A program made the position numbers and the translations under genes. Under the pieces are notes generated by a model. It was given only the letters and a program-made list of their open reading frames with translations. It had not been told where the DNA came from and ran no database searches. Shown here piece by piece: positions 22,070 to 34,765 of a DNA stretch of 64,000 bases. The stretch covers positions 150,318,802 to 150,382,801 of the forward strand of contig OW799233.1 of the NCBI GenBank assembly GCA_941918925.1. Direction: 5' to 3'. Positions within the stretch are counted from its first letter, which is position 1. Every line of letters starts with the position of its first letter. The stretch is from Phyto melanocephala. Its lineage: Eukaryota; Arthropoda; Insecta; Diptera; Rhinophoridae.

Positions 22070-23966
22070 AAAACAGTTGTTTTGCAGCCAACTTTAATAC
22101 CTAAAGCTTTATCAAAATCTGATTTTCCAATTGCAACTCATTGCTTTCGCGTGATTTGACTTTGCTTCAGACAAATTGTATAAGCATAAAAAACCTAAAA
22201 AACGTTCTTGTTTAGGTACGAAAACGTTCTTCGAATGTCTATTCTCGAGATGATCTATTCAACTGGCCACAGTGATCGTAGGATTTACGCCGGTGATTTG
22301 TTTCTTCATCGTATTATTGGGTCCAAAAGATAAGTTGCACTCACAAAAGACAAAATTTTCCGTAACAGGGATCCACATCATTGAAATTATATTCAAAATA
22401 ACTTTTCTCGCCCAACTGACCCCAAGAAATTTAGTTTAATACAAACGATATTTCTGGCTTTGTATCCATGTATATTTGCCACCATATAAACAATTATAAT
22501 TATAATTTCAACAGAATACAAATCGAATTGAATCAAATATGTACATATGTATAAATGGATGTGTGATAAAGTGAGGTAAAAATTCTGAAATAATAATTTA
22601 ATTGGCTGTTTGAATTAAATGTGAATTTATTAAAGCAATAATCAAACCAAACCACAAACAACGATAACGAAAACGTTTTTATAAAAAGCGAAAAATTAGC
22701 GTTTAAATGTAATTTTATTAAGCAAAAAACAAACACATCTACAACTTTAAGAACAACAATAAAATTATATATATTTGGGTTTTTTTTTTTTTTGTTCTTT
22801 AACAAATAAAAAAAACCCCAAGATTAAAAATGTGTTGAACAGAAACCAACCATCATGAGCACAAAAACAGGGAAAAATTATGAAAAACGATTGATATCAA
22901 ATAAGTATGATTAGAATTAAATATATTTTGTTCTTAAATATATTTTCGAGCAAATACACGCAAAAGTTAGTTTTAAAAAAAAGTACAACAAAGTCCTCCA
23001 GGCCTTAAAAGCTTTTAGTTTTTTTTTTTTTTTTTTTTTGTAGGGTCAGCAAAAGACATTCCTTCGAATGCTTTGACGTGTTCTTGAAGCTGCAATTATA
23101 TATGTGTTTGTGTGTCAGCACGTGTGTATGAGGTTTGAATTGGCAAAAATGATTTTTTTTTTGTGTTTTAATTGTGTTTGATACAATTTTGAATGATGCG
23201 TTTTTGTGGTCAATAATTTTGTGAGGGTGCCGCCAATCCATTTCTTGCTACATTTTATTCGAAATGTTTTTCTTTTCCCTTTTTGCCAAGTTTTTTTGTT
23301 TGACTGATTCCTGGATATTGATCAATGCAAACAAAAAAAAAAATTCTAATAATACCCTACACTCAAAAAACAGACAATTAAATTCATTGCCAATCGAAAG
23401 GATTTGCAATCGAACTTTTGTATATATTTATATATCAAGAATTACAATTTATGAGTGCTCAAAGGAATAACTGCTTAAGTCGACATAAGCTTGAATTTAT
23501 ATTATCACACACTTGCAATCCTACAATTGTAAACTACCCTCAGGCGAATTTTCAGCCATTTTGGATTACTTTGCAAGAAGTCATAACTAAAAATATAATT
23601 TGGAAGAATAAGTAAGTAAATATACAAAAATCAATACGATCTTTAATTTATACAGCGTGGAATACACATGATAGTCTTAATTTTAAAGGAAATCAATTTA
23701 TAGAAATCAACACAAAAATTTAAATGTGATTCCAGTAAAAACAGACATTAGCAGATTTTCCTTACCTCTTGTAACGTCTATCGCTGCAATAATATTGCAA
23801 TACAATTTTAGTTTATTTAGTGAACACAATTTCTGTTGTATCGGTTGTATGTTGTGTTGTTTAAAATCAATTGATCAAGTTGATCAAGTTGATCAAGTTA
23901 AAATTATTAGTAAAAAAGTTTTGTAAAGATAAAAAAGTAAAAAAAAAATTGAGTTAAAACAATTAA
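22070..23966. other. unassigned AT-rich DNA with a dispersed repeat and a 9-bp repeat
   Basis: Positions 23345-23460 share a diverged segment with 33855-33975 (GCAATCGAACTTTT, CATTG.CAATCGAA, AAGAATCA.AATTTAT). TTGATCAAG is tandemly repeated three times at about 23873-23899. Positions 22150-22420 are less AT-rich but match nothing I know. Confidence 0.4.
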
Positions 23967-24130
23967 GAGTGCCATATTCGGCCGTGCTGAATATGATAAT
24001 ACCATTCACCATCACATATTACGTAGGTATAATGACCACATCGTAGCTTATCCCAGATTTTAGCTTTCATATTATACGCCATTTTTTATTCTATTTCAGA
24101 CCCTTTATTATTCCAGATTTTGAATTTTTA
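23967..24130 (-). repeat. DINE-1/mini-me-like 3' end fragment, group B
   Basis: The plus strand reads AAGAGTGCCATATTCGGCCG then TGCTGAATATG, ACCATTCACCATCA, TAGGTATAATGACCAC and TCCCAGATTTTAG. This is the inverted 3' end of group B as seen at 63780-63917 and 48480-48612. The 5' part is missing. LINE sequence follows within about 15 bp. Confidence 0.65.
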
Positions 24131-24139
24131 CATAGTTTA

Positions 24140-24798
24140 CTTACATAGCACTTGAATACCAGTCTGTGGTTAAATACGTGCACCGTACGCATGTGAACTT
24201 GAAACTGGTGCTTGAATTTGTTCTGAAGCTCAATAGATGCGCCTCTGTGAACAAGGAAACGCTAATGTGGGTTAAAGGACATGTTAGCATAGATGGGAAT
24301 GAGGCGGCAGACGAACTTGCGAAAAGGGAAGCATCTCTTGCGTTCTGCGGACCGGAACCTAGAGTTGCTCTTGGTGATGGGATGGTGCGGGCGATGGTCG
24401 TACAATAGGTGGAATCTATGAACCTAAGAAGGTGGTTGGAGACGACCATATCTAAGTAACGTTTGGTGCTCGGAAGACCCCTTGGCAGGAATACAGTTAA
24501 GGTACTCAGATATCGGAGGACCCTGAGCTGGATAACTGCTTTGATCACAGTGCACGGCAACTTCAAATATCATCTGTACAGGAATAAGGTCGTGGAGGAT
24601 GATGTTTGCAGAATGTGCCTTGAGACAATGGCGCATGTAGTATACGAATGTCCGGCAAGGGCTGGCAGTTGACTTAGCACCAACGACATGCGCACGTTGG
24701 ATGTGAGTGCTATGGGGGAAGTTAGTCTGTGTCAGATGCTGGCGATTACAAGGGACTCTGTGATGAGGTTTGTAGATAACTATCAGTCTACAATGTAA
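24140..24798 (+). pseudogene. LINE ORF2 tail with RNase H domain
   Basis: The plus strand encodes the end of an RNase H domain (TLMWVKGHVSIDGNEAADELA with the DGNEAAD.LA motif at about 24262-24325). A post-RNase H segment follows (SWITALITVHGNFKYHLYR), then a C-terminal Cys-rich piece (DDVCRMCLETMAHVVYEC). A stop at 24406 and a shift near 24455 interrupt it. The last frame ends in a TAA at 24796-24798. It is a different family from the LINE at 19880, judging by sequence. The roughly 150 bp that follow (24799-24954) are probably its 3' UTR. The minus-strand frames over the same DNA are antisense shadows. Confidence 0.75.
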
Positions 24799-24954
24799 AG
24801 TGACAAAAATCTAAAGCAAACGCCTGGGATGACACGGGACTCAGTAAGGTCTGGAATACCCTTTTTTTGGTAGCCTCGTAATCTCTGGGAAGCGAAGGGG
24901 GTTGATAAGGGACCCGTTTAGGGAAGAATTCTGCTTCAGTATCCCCCTACATGT

Positions 24955-25426
24955 ATATCTATATATATAAAATTCACGTGTCACAGTGTTTGTCACCAAA
25001 CTCCTCCGAAACGGCTGAACCGATTTCAATGAAATTTTGCACACACATTCTATAGGTCTGAGAATAGGTTCATAACTATTTTTTATATTCCTTAATGAAG
25101 TGGGCGTGGCACATCCCATACAAAGTGAATTTTTAATATCATATATCTTGATTACTATGAATAGGAGAGCTTCGAAAATTCGTGCGACATCATTTGTTGT
25201 TACTATTTGTAGCCGTACCGAAAATGGGCAGGATCGCATAAGTGGGCGTGGTAGCTGCGATACAAAGTGAATTTTTAATATCATATATCTTGATTACTAT
25301 GACAGGGAGAGCTTTTTAAATTTATGTGAGGCCTTCTATTATAAATGTGAGTAGCCATGCCGAAAATGGGCGGTATCGGATAAGTGGGCGTAGTAGCTCC
25401 CATACAAAGTGAATTTTTAACATATA
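24955..25426 (+). mobile_element. Helitron-like element, second family, with 142-bp tandem units
   Basis: Starts TCTATATATATAAAATTCAC, a Helitron-like TC 5' end, followed by CCGAAACGGCTGAACCGATT, a block common in insect Helitrons. Three tandem units beginning AAGTGGGCGT lie at 25098, 25240 and 25382, exactly 142 bp apart, with CCATACAAAGTGAATTTTTA in each. The third unit is cut by the next Helitron-like element. No hairpin or CTAG end is seen, so the 3' end is missing. Confidence 0.65.
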
Positions 25427-25960
25427 TCTATGTATATAAAAGTAAAACTCTGTGTGTGTGTGTTAGCTATAGACTCCGAAACTGTAAAACCGATCGGACT
25501 CAAACCTTGACAAGTTGTTGTACTCATACCAGGGAGTGTTTATGGGTGGAAACAAGTGGGCGGAGCCACGCCCATGAAAAATTAGTTATCATTTTTAGCT
25601 ACTTGCACTTGACCGATTTTTCTGAAACTTTGCACACATATTGAGCTGTCATGACTTTATAATTTCGTGATCAGAAAAGTGGGCAGTGCCACGCCCATAA
25701 AAAAAATTATAATTTTCAGCTACTTGAACTTTACCGATTTTTCTAAAGCTTTGCACACACATATTGAGCTCTCATGATTATACATTTTCCTGATTAGAAA
25801 AGTGGACAGTGCCACGCCCATTAAAAAAGTTATAAATTTGAGATACTTGTTCTGGACCGATTTTTCTAAGACTTTGCACATATATCGAGCTGTCATGACT
25901 AAATTATTTCGTGATAAGAAAAGTGGGCGGGATTACGCCCATAAAAAAGTTATAATATAT
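25427..25960 (+). mobile_element. Helitron-like element, same family as the 11.8-kb copy
   Basis: Begins TCTATGTATATAAAAGTAAA and shares CTCTGTGTGTG, AGCTATAGACTCCG, CAGGGAGTGTTTATGGGTGG and four tandem units (starts 25556, 25679, 25802, 25923) with the 11768 element. It lacks the GC-rich hairpin/CTAGT end and is therefore 3'-truncated. It abuts the inside of another Helitron-like element, which implies a nested insertion. Confidence 0.7.
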
Positions 25961-26260
25961 AGCAAGGGCAATGTCACACTAAAAGAGAAAAAAAATACGT
26001 CACCACAAAGTCCTGACGTCACCAATCTATATTTTTGTCGATTATTGACCGATTTGTCGAAAATTTTTCATATCGTATCAATAAGTGGACATAAGCTTGT
26101 CTATAAATTATCCTAGGTTTGAAAAATATGTTAAAAATTAAAGGTGATTTTGCTGATTTTCAATACCGATTTGCTCCTACATACATATTTATCGTATTTG
26201 GAACCAACAAGGGGGTCTAGATGATGTTATGAGACTTAAAAAACTGATTTCCTCACCCTT
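25961..26260 (-). repeat. two repeat fragments: a 60.0-kb-type MITE piece and a group-B piece
   Basis: About 25966-26025 (AATGTCACACTAAAAG, GACGTCACCAAT) is an inverted match to 60120-60195 inside the MITE at 59994. About 26030-26260 (TTGACCGATTTGTCGAAAAT, TCTATAAATTATCCTAG) matches the minus strand of DINE-like group B as at 47880-48000. Both are too short to be complete elements. Confidence 0.55.
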
Positions 26261-28757
26261 TCCACTTCCTTAATAATTTTAACGGTTATAAGACACTTTT
26301 GTTATCCGATATATTTAAAATTAAAATAGTTTTGGCGACAAAAACCAAAATCACGAAATGAAGCTGCAGTCGAATACGTATAAAATGTTAAATACGATTT
26401 TTTCTAAAAATCTACAGGTCTAAATTTTATATAAGTACATATTTTTCCCCCAAATGTGTGTTCTCTACTTCAAGATGATCAACGGATAGGGCTAAAATTT
26501 TGAAAGTTAAATTTTGTTGGCCAAGGCATTCAACTCACAACAAATTTTTCGACAATGCTACTTACTTATAATAGTTGATTTACAAATTTAATAAATTTTC
26601 TTAAATTAAGAATAAAAACTTAATTTTTTTTATAAAGAAGAAATTAAAAAATATATTTTACCAAAAAAATATTAATTGGTTTGTAATTTTTAAAATTTTT
26701 AATTTTTAAAATTTTAAATAGAAAAATTTTTTACAAAAACTTCATCAAATTAAGTATTTATCAAATTTTACTTTAATTACTGTAGTGTCTCATACTGTCG
26801 TATATGTCTAATACTTACATTCTCAACTTTGTTTGTATATACTTTAAAGAACATTTAGAGCTAGACTTTTCCTTCAATGCATCCTTTTTCGTTTGGTAAA
26901 TGTTTTAGAACTAAACTTAAGTTCTAATACCAATAAAAACAGCAAAAAGTTCAAGGATATTTATCATTGTTCGATTGGTTTGTCTAGAGTCAAGTCCATT
27001 CAACCTAATAATTCTGGAAAATCAAACTAAAACAAAAACTACAAATATTCGAGCGGAAATATCAAATGAGTTTAAACATTTCATAATAATTATAAACTAA
27101 ATTATAAACCAAAGAAATTAGTATGTCTGTAAACACATTTGAGACATATAAATACCGAAACGTTTATATGTATAATATACATGCATACATACTTACGTAA
27201 GTATAAAAGTGTTTTAAAAGAAATAGAATACAGTTGGCATGTGCCATTAAATTTGTTTTAAGAAACAAACGCTGGCTTCTTGCACTTACAGCTGCCTTAA
27301 TAATTCGAATATCAATCACAATCCTTTGCCTTACAAAATACGTACATACATAGAAAACAAAACCTTTTTGCAAAAAACACAAATAATTATTTAACGCAAG
27401 ATGATTTTTTTTTTTTTTAAGAGAAAGTGACATTTTTTACGGCATGTCAATTCGAAATCAATATTACACAATTTGGCAAAAAAAAAACTACCCCTTTTCA
27501 AATAGTCGACAATATAAAGGATTTAAAATGAGGGCGTTATTTCAGATATTAAGGTGTTTATAAACGTGTGCTAATTTTTTAAATAGAAAAACACTTCCTC
27601 CCAGTTGACCAATTAGTCGTAGACCATATTTTCTTTAACGATGACTCTTACGACATTTTCAAAATTTTTATCTACATCATTTGTCATCTGTATTATCTTT
27701 AAAGATAATGCGGAAACGATTTTCATTATACAATATGATGAGATATTGTAAAGATTGTGCAGTTGTCTGCATTTTTTTAGCATATAAACAGCAAAATAAG
27801 CGATATTGCTGCTCTTGAGGTCTTGCGCTATTTTTACTTCATTTGTTGACGATTTGCTTCGTATGCTTTACACTAATCGTTATTAATTTTTGTTTTGTCC
27901 TGCACCCGTCTTTAAAGGTATCTAAATATTTGACCAACTGGGTCATTAGATATGTGCGCTCTTTGAAATCTAATATTTGTTTGATTATTTTATTTTTCAA
28001 AGAATTAATCTACGAACTTAACCTTTTACTTGTATATGTATGTACAAAATCCATCATGAATTACATATTTATTTAAATTTCACTTATAAACATATACATA
28101 CATAAATACAAACATACTTGCATGCACAGGAAAAGGGTTCTCTTACTCTCAATTTCTTTGTTTTGTCTTTGACACATCAAGGATACTTGAAATACACACG
28201 TTGTTTCTCTAGTTTTACAAACGCTACTACATATAATTCTCTATGATATTATTGACAGATTGATATTTCGCAATATTGTTTATTGTCAACAATGTCTCTT
28301 AACTGATTTGAACGATTATATTTTTGTTTTAAAGGTTTTTATTAAATGTTTTTTTGTAGTGAAAAGATTAAATGTAAATTTCTCAAATTAATTCGAAAAA
28401 ATTAACCTTTAAATGGGTTTTTGTTTCGTGTTCGCTTTAAATTACTTATGACTCCAACTTTCGCAGTTTTTGTCCGAACATTCAACTGTAGTGCCTGAAA
28501 AAAATTAAGGCTGTCAAATCCTTGATTCAGACTTAGCAAATATTCGGTAATCCCAAAGTGGCCTAAGAATTTTTATGGCATAAGCCAAAGCAGAGGTAAA
28601 TACTTCCGTCTGCTAGATGACTATATTGTTTTCAAGACTAAGATTATGATAATTACGAAAGGCATTATATGGCTGAAGGATATTGATATCGAAACTTCGA
28701 TTCGTACGTATGAAAAAAAAAGTTTAACATCGGAATGTCGTGCAATACAAGTCTAAG
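26261..28757. other. unassigned AT-rich DNA
   Basis: Nothing recognised over about 2.5 kb. The short open frames at 27164-27433 and 27843-28076 are rich in Phe, Leu and Cys from AT-rich codons and show no motif. Confidence 0.4.
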
Positions 28758-29547
28758 ACAAGTAAGAGCGCTATATTCGGCCGTGCCGAATCTTATATAC
28801 CCTTCACAACGTGTAGTCATGCAATAACAGTGGTTTGTGTCACCATTCATCCCATATGATATACGTACATACATATAAAAACATACATATATAAAAACGT
28901 CCCATTGTAAAATTAAAAATTCACGTATGTATGTTAAAAAAACAAAAAAAAAAAAATTTTTTAAAAAATTTAAAAAAAAATTTAAAAAAAAATTATTATG
29001 TATACAATATATATAAAACAAACAAAAAATAAAAAATAAATTAAAAAAAAATTATAAACAATAATAATAAAAATATAAATAATATATTAAATAAAAAATA
29101 AAAAAAAATTTTAACAAATATTTAAAAAAAAATTTGTTTGGCTCAGCTGGGATTCGATGCCACGTTTTCTCTAACCAGTATACACGTTTGTATGTATGTA
29201 TGTTGTTGTTGTAATGTTGTTTTTGTGAAAAAAAAAATCGAGGTGGTCGTGGGTTTTTGCTCATATCTCAGTTGTTTATGTACCAATGTTTCTGATTTTC
29301 AATACCGATCTACTCCCGAATATTTCTGATATTTTAATACCTTACCCGGGTCCAACCTATGTCGGGGGGCTTCAAAAAGTTGATTTCAACATACACACGG
29401 ACAGAAGGACAGACTGACAGACTGACAGAGCTTAATTCATAAGCTTTCAGAAAATATATACTTTATGGGGTCGGAAATGAAAATTGTAGAAATTTCACAC
29501 GGAATGACAAACCTATATATACCCTTTTTCACTGTGTGAAGGGTATA
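28758..29547 (-). mobile_element. DINE-1/mini-me-like element, group A
   Basis: Complete copy in minus orientation, very close to the 21248 copy. It runs from ACAAGTAAGAGCGCTATATT and the hairpin ATTCGGCCGTGCCGAAT to ACTGTGTGAAGGGTATA. The A-rich core spans about 28930-29130. A short deletion removes ATCGACTCCCCT after the GTCY tract (CAGACTGACAGACTGACAG), compared with other copies. Confidence 0.85.
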
Positions 29548-32500
29548 ATAAGCTAGCTTGCGAACTGTGAACATCTAGTGCATAGATGCCCAAAAATAAT
29601 TTGCAGCCGTATTAGTGAGAGAATTTTAAAGTGCAGTGCTATGAAAAAGTAAGCTCACAGATTTTTATTAAAACTTAGTCATAAAAAATTGTTTTGGTTT
29701 TTTAAGATGTATAATAATGCAGTTCACACTGAATTTGCTATTTTTTGGTTAAAAAAAAATAGGCGTAAAGATTTGCATTAAAATTTAATACAAGAAATGT
29801 TTTAGGGGTAAAAAACTGATAAAAACGCAGTAAAAACTGAATTTATTATTTTTTTACTTGTTAGAATGAAAAATTTTCCATGAATTTTGCAGTTTTTAAT
29901 TTGACTTTTAAAAAATAAAATATTTTTCTAATTCCATCTTAACTTTTTACGCACTGTTTTTAAATAAATATCAACATAGCCGCTAAGCATTTGCACTCGT
30001 CGCTGTTTCATGGACGACTAAATTAAAGAACATAAAAAATAAAAGAGGTGGGGTTATAAACAATTGTTTGATGAAATGGGCAAATATGGTCTAGTGATAA
30101 TAAGGATACTAGACCATTACGGCATAAGCGAAAACGAAGAAACCGGTAAATTGTTCAAACTAGGAACATTGAATACCTACAACCTGGGAAAATGCTAAAT
30201 AAGCTTAGTGGTTCCAAAATTAACTTTAAGTTTGGGCGATAAAAGAGCAATTTAGAACATAGTATGGGGTTATTAAAATCTTAAGGAGTCGAAAGAGATT
30301 CTAAAATTTAGAAGGCCAACACTGAGAAGTTTAACTAGTTCTGACTTACTAACTAACAAATTAATTAACTAACTCACACGGAGCTGAGAATTCATTCAGC
30401 TCCCATAGAATTGTCGGCTGAAATGAGATGTAGATCATTCTAAGAAGAGAATGAGACTAAGGCGTATTAGACACGGGAACTTTAACGTGAACAATAACTT
30501 GGAATACCTCATGAAATCAAATTGGAAACCTTTATTGACTGAGTTCTTGAGCATGTCGAAATATTAGCTGAGTTTGGTATTATGGTTCCATTAGAAGATT
30601 TGCACTTCTTTAAAGTGCACAATATATCAATTAGATATACGTGTATTCCTATCATAGGTTTTGACTTTTAATGCCAACCAACCAACCAACCCTTAAGTAA
30701 AAATCGTTATTGTCTTTGTAGCGGTATGGACTGTAGGCTCTTCTTGTTGGAACTGTCTACATATCAAGATTTTTGAGAATTTCATACATGATTCGGTACA
30801 CTGCAGCATAAACGAATTCTATCTCTTCTTCTCTATCAGTCATAATTCCTCATACAGCATTCAAACGTAATAGAAATTGTGTAATTCTTATTAGAAAACT
30901 CGAACGTTTGAGCAAAATTTTTTTAAGATACCGTATACCGTAAGAAGGTATAATTGCTGCCATTGCTTTTTTGCTTCTTTAAATTCCTGCTTATTTATAA
31001 AACTGTTTAAATTAAAATTTACTTCATCCGTCATACGAAGATTGTTTCAAATGTTAGAATTTGTTTGTTTCCTTTGTGGACCCTTGTCAATAATTCTTAA
31101 GTCAATTGAATTTTCCATGTAGACATTCCCATATACATTCTAGAGTTGCCTGATAAAATAGCATATAAACTAGTAAATACAAATGCATCTGTATAATTTG
31201 AATTTAGCTTTTTAAGAAAAAGCTAAGCGAAAATTAAAACCTCTTTTAATTTTTCAATTTCAGTTTTTATAGACATTTCTATTAGCATTATGCATATAAA
31301 ACAGCTCTCACTGTGCAAGAACAAAATTAAAACCATTCCAATCGCAATGTTTGACAAGTCTGATAGAGTAGACGAAATTTTGTATAAGAAAAACTTAATT
31401 CAGTAAATGTTATTATTATATCTAATATTAAAAAAAAACATTGTCAAGATAATGCAGCTAGCGGACGGTATTTAAGATTCGTCACTGTCGCTTATCGTCA
31501 CTTATTCTGTAACATTGCACTTTAATACAATGTTACTCACATACTGCCACTACAATTTTGCAATTGTACTCATATTCGCACATTTTAGTATTAAATTTCA
31601 TATCTTGTTTCCATATATATACAAATATATTTTTTTGTGCACGTCCGTCCGTCCACAATGTCTGTCTCAGTGTAACTCTATACACTGCTCACTAAGCGAT
31701 AGATTTGTTTTAAAACTCGTTGTTCTGACATGTTGGGTGTTTTAATTTTCCAAGTTTTTCTTGATAAGAACCTTGTTAAATAGTATCAAATGCATTAAAT
31801 AAACATTGAACTTGATCTTTTGCAAAAAAAAAATAAATAAAAAATGGAGGAGGAAAGAAATGAAAAACAAACACACTTTGTCAAAGAACTTGTTTTATAA
31901 TTGATAAAAACAAGCAAGCAAGCAAGCAAACAAACAAACAAACATTTATTACATTAATAAAAATAATATGAGAAGGGGAAATAATAAATAAAAAATTAAT
32001 TAAAACGAGTATTAGATATTTAATTCAATTATTTTTAATATTCTTATTGAAAATCGAAATAAATGGAATATTTTTTTATTAACAAAAAAAATTACCAAAA
32101 TGAAAGTTTGACAATTACAGAACAGTTAAGATTAATGAAAATTAACTTTTTTTCAAGACGAATTATTATAGAGAAAAAAATACTTTAAAAAAAAATTAAT
32201 TAATAAAAACATATTTAAAATGATTGAATAACGTTATTTTTGATTAATTTTCTTTCTGTAAACAATTTTAAATTAAATTTATTTTTATTTAACCTTTCAC
32301 CTGTGCTGGCAAGGATATATCGTTGGTTACAGGTAGAAACGCCCTAACTTAAATAGTTGTAACTTTACAGGGGAAGGCAAAAACGTAATAGAAACTGCAT
32401 TATCATAATGTAGTTTCCTTTGTACAATTACTTGTAAAACTGCTATTTTTGATACTATCGCATTAAATTTTTGTGTCGAGGTGCATTTGTAGAAAGTATA

Positions 32501-34249
32501 TTGGAATCACTGAAAAACTCGATTTCGTAAAAAATACGAGCTTAGGCCTTTCTACTTGTGATCATCGATATAAAGCTTTTTCATTTACCTTTTAGGAGAC
32601 CCCACGTGAAACACAGAACCTTATATAATACATATGTAAGCTAACATAAGCTAACACACACACACAAAATAAAATAAAATTAGTCATCTCTAGCATTTAT
32701 ACTCAGTTTAGTTTTTCTCTCGCCGCTCATTACGCTTAAAAAAGTAGAAAGTAAAGCTACTTTTTCCGTTGTACGCGTAAGAGCGTCCTACACTTTGTGC
32801 TCTGTAACTTACAACATATAACTACGACGCGAAAAAGCGTAGAAAGCCTGATGTGGACTTTCAGCTTTAGTTACAATGTAAGCACTGAACAATGATGGTG
32901 AAGGGTATTATCGACTTAGAATCCATAAAAGTTCATTTATATGCTGAAATAGTCGAAATTCAAACATCTCCCAATTGCTTGCGTGTCTTTAATAAAAATA
33001 GTAAATAATCCTCTCGTGTGCATGATTCGGCAGCTCGTTACTCAGATATTTCATGAGCATATAAATTTCTACTAGCTGCTCATTATATTTCAGGCAGTCG
33101 CTTACTTTAAATCTAAATTTTTGAATTCCTTAACTTGCTAATTTCATGTGGCCTTTTAACATGTTTCATACAATTGTTGAAGTTTTAGTAATTTGTTATT
33201 GCAGGAATACTTGACCGAGTTGTTTAGAACAATTCAATTTAACAGTATATGTGCAACAAAGCAATTAAATTTCGACATACTTAATGTCATCGCTATCCTT
33301 TAAATGTTCTTGAGATAACAAACTAGACATACTAGAGGGTAGCCTTAACCACTCAATCAAAACTAAAACTAGCAACAGCTTATGGTGATCTATTTCATAT
33401 ACGCAATTTACTTTCCTTAAACATGTTCTCGCAACAAAAAAAAAATATTAAAATATTTCTGTTATTAATAAGCCATTCGCAAAAATTTTATGAGATACTT
33501 TATACTAAAAATAAACTCGAACTACTAATTAAAAAGTTAGAGTAGGCTCAAACTTATTTCCGCTGCTCTACAAACAAGTGTACATTAAAAAAAATAACTC
33601 AATAAACCGATATTAACTCAACTAACACAATCATATATTTGAGAACAGCAATTTTACAGCAAATTTTTGGAGGACATACTTGTCACAAGTAAAGTATCGA
33701 AAAAAAACCAACAGTGTTGTCTAGTATTAAGTTTAGTACAAACGTTTTGTTATTTGTTAAAATAAAAATTAAATTTATAACTTCTTTTTTACTGTATCAA
33801 AAAAAAGATATTAAACAAAATTCAACAATTTGTATTTTTGTTTTCGAAAATAATAACTACACCCAGCAAACAGAAAATCACATTCATTGTCAATCGAATG
33901 GTTTAGTTCCTGCAATCGAACTTTTCATTTGTGATTATAAAATTTCTATTGCAAGAATCATAATTTATTAGTGGTGACTACATTTTATATTCCGAAACGA
34001 AATTCTGTAGATATAACCGTAAAATTCTACTATCTCAACTAAACTATGCGATTGGCAACAATTGCGGTACTCACAACCTATACTGTTTTTTCTGTGTATA
34101 ACGATTACTCAAAGATAGATGTTTTGAAGATATTGAGGACAGACATACATGGACATTTTCATAATATAAATAATTATTTTGTTTTCTATTATTAATGTCA
34201 CTTTTACAATTAAATAAGCATCCGATGATTAAACTTAAAAATACTCACA
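29548..34249. other. unassigned AT-rich DNA with traces of worn repeats
   Basis: A long stretch with no gene I can support. A (CAAG)n/(CAAA)n run lies at 31911-31943 and a CCAA run at about 30675. About 32297-32345 (TTTCACCTGTGCTGGCAAGG) and 32880-32905 (ATGGTGAAGGGTATTAT) look like the worn start and end of a DINE-like element. 33855-33975 is the partner of the dispersed repeat at 23345. CAGTGCTATGAAAAAGTAAG at 29631 could be a lone transposon end. Confidence 0.4.
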
Positions 34250-34765
34250 TTTTCAGATTTCAAAATGGAACCTCTTTGTGGAAGACCCCATATATGTTAT
34301 TTTTTAAACTAACGCTTGAATGTGGAACCGCGGAACCGCAGAACTTTCTTCAATAAATCAATTGTGGCATAAAATGTGTGCCATGTTGAACCGTTTCGTT
34401 GAAACCACGTCTCCAGCACATCATGGTTGTTCAATTGATAAACGAAAAAGTCAGTAATCGCAGCTCTATAGTGGTCACCATTGACTGTAACATTCTGACC
34501 GGCGTTGTTTTTAAAGAGATACGTACCAATAATTTCACCAACCCATAAAACACACCAAACAGTAGGCAAACAGTTAGGATGTTACGGTGTCTCAACATAC
34601 ACTTGAGGAATATTATCACCTCAAATACGGCAGTTTTGTTTTCTGACATATCCATTCAAATACTAGTGAGCTTCATCGCTAAATAAAATTCCTTTATGAA
34701 AATAAAAATCAATGGCAATCTTGTTTGGGACCGATTTACCAAATCTACTCATTACTATTTATTGG
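34250..34765 (-). pseudogene. mariner-like transposase, middle part, catalytic Asp lost
   Basis: The minus strand reads FSDEAH (first catalytic Asp, near 34680), NGYVRKQNCRI, TVWCVLWVGEIIG and KNNAGQNVTVNGDHYRAAIT, ending in TFKR and a stop at about 34309. It is the same Tc1/mariner family as at 721 and 4620 and is well preserved here. The QQDGATCHT motif of the family reads QRNGSTWHT, so the second catalytic Asp has become Asn. The third Asp block (WPPRSCDLT-like) is missing and at least one shift lies near 34560. The N-terminal DNA-binding part is largely absent. No flanking inverted repeats were seen. Confidence 0.85.

Noticed and set aside
24141..24566. 141-codon minus-strand frame
   Set aside because: It is antisense to the LINE RNase H frame, which explains its length.
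24841..25284. 147-codon minus-strand frame
   Set aside because: It lies across the LINE 3' region and the Helitron-like tandem units. The open reading comes from the repeats and shows no domain.
28665..29021. 118-codon minus-strand frame
   Set aside because: Falls within a DINE-like repeat and its T-rich tract. Similar frames occur in the other copies and are artefacts.
29560..30400. Tc1-like element starting CAGTGCTATGAAAAAGTAAG
   Set aside because: No matching right end, and translations of the following 700 bp gave no convincing transposase motif.
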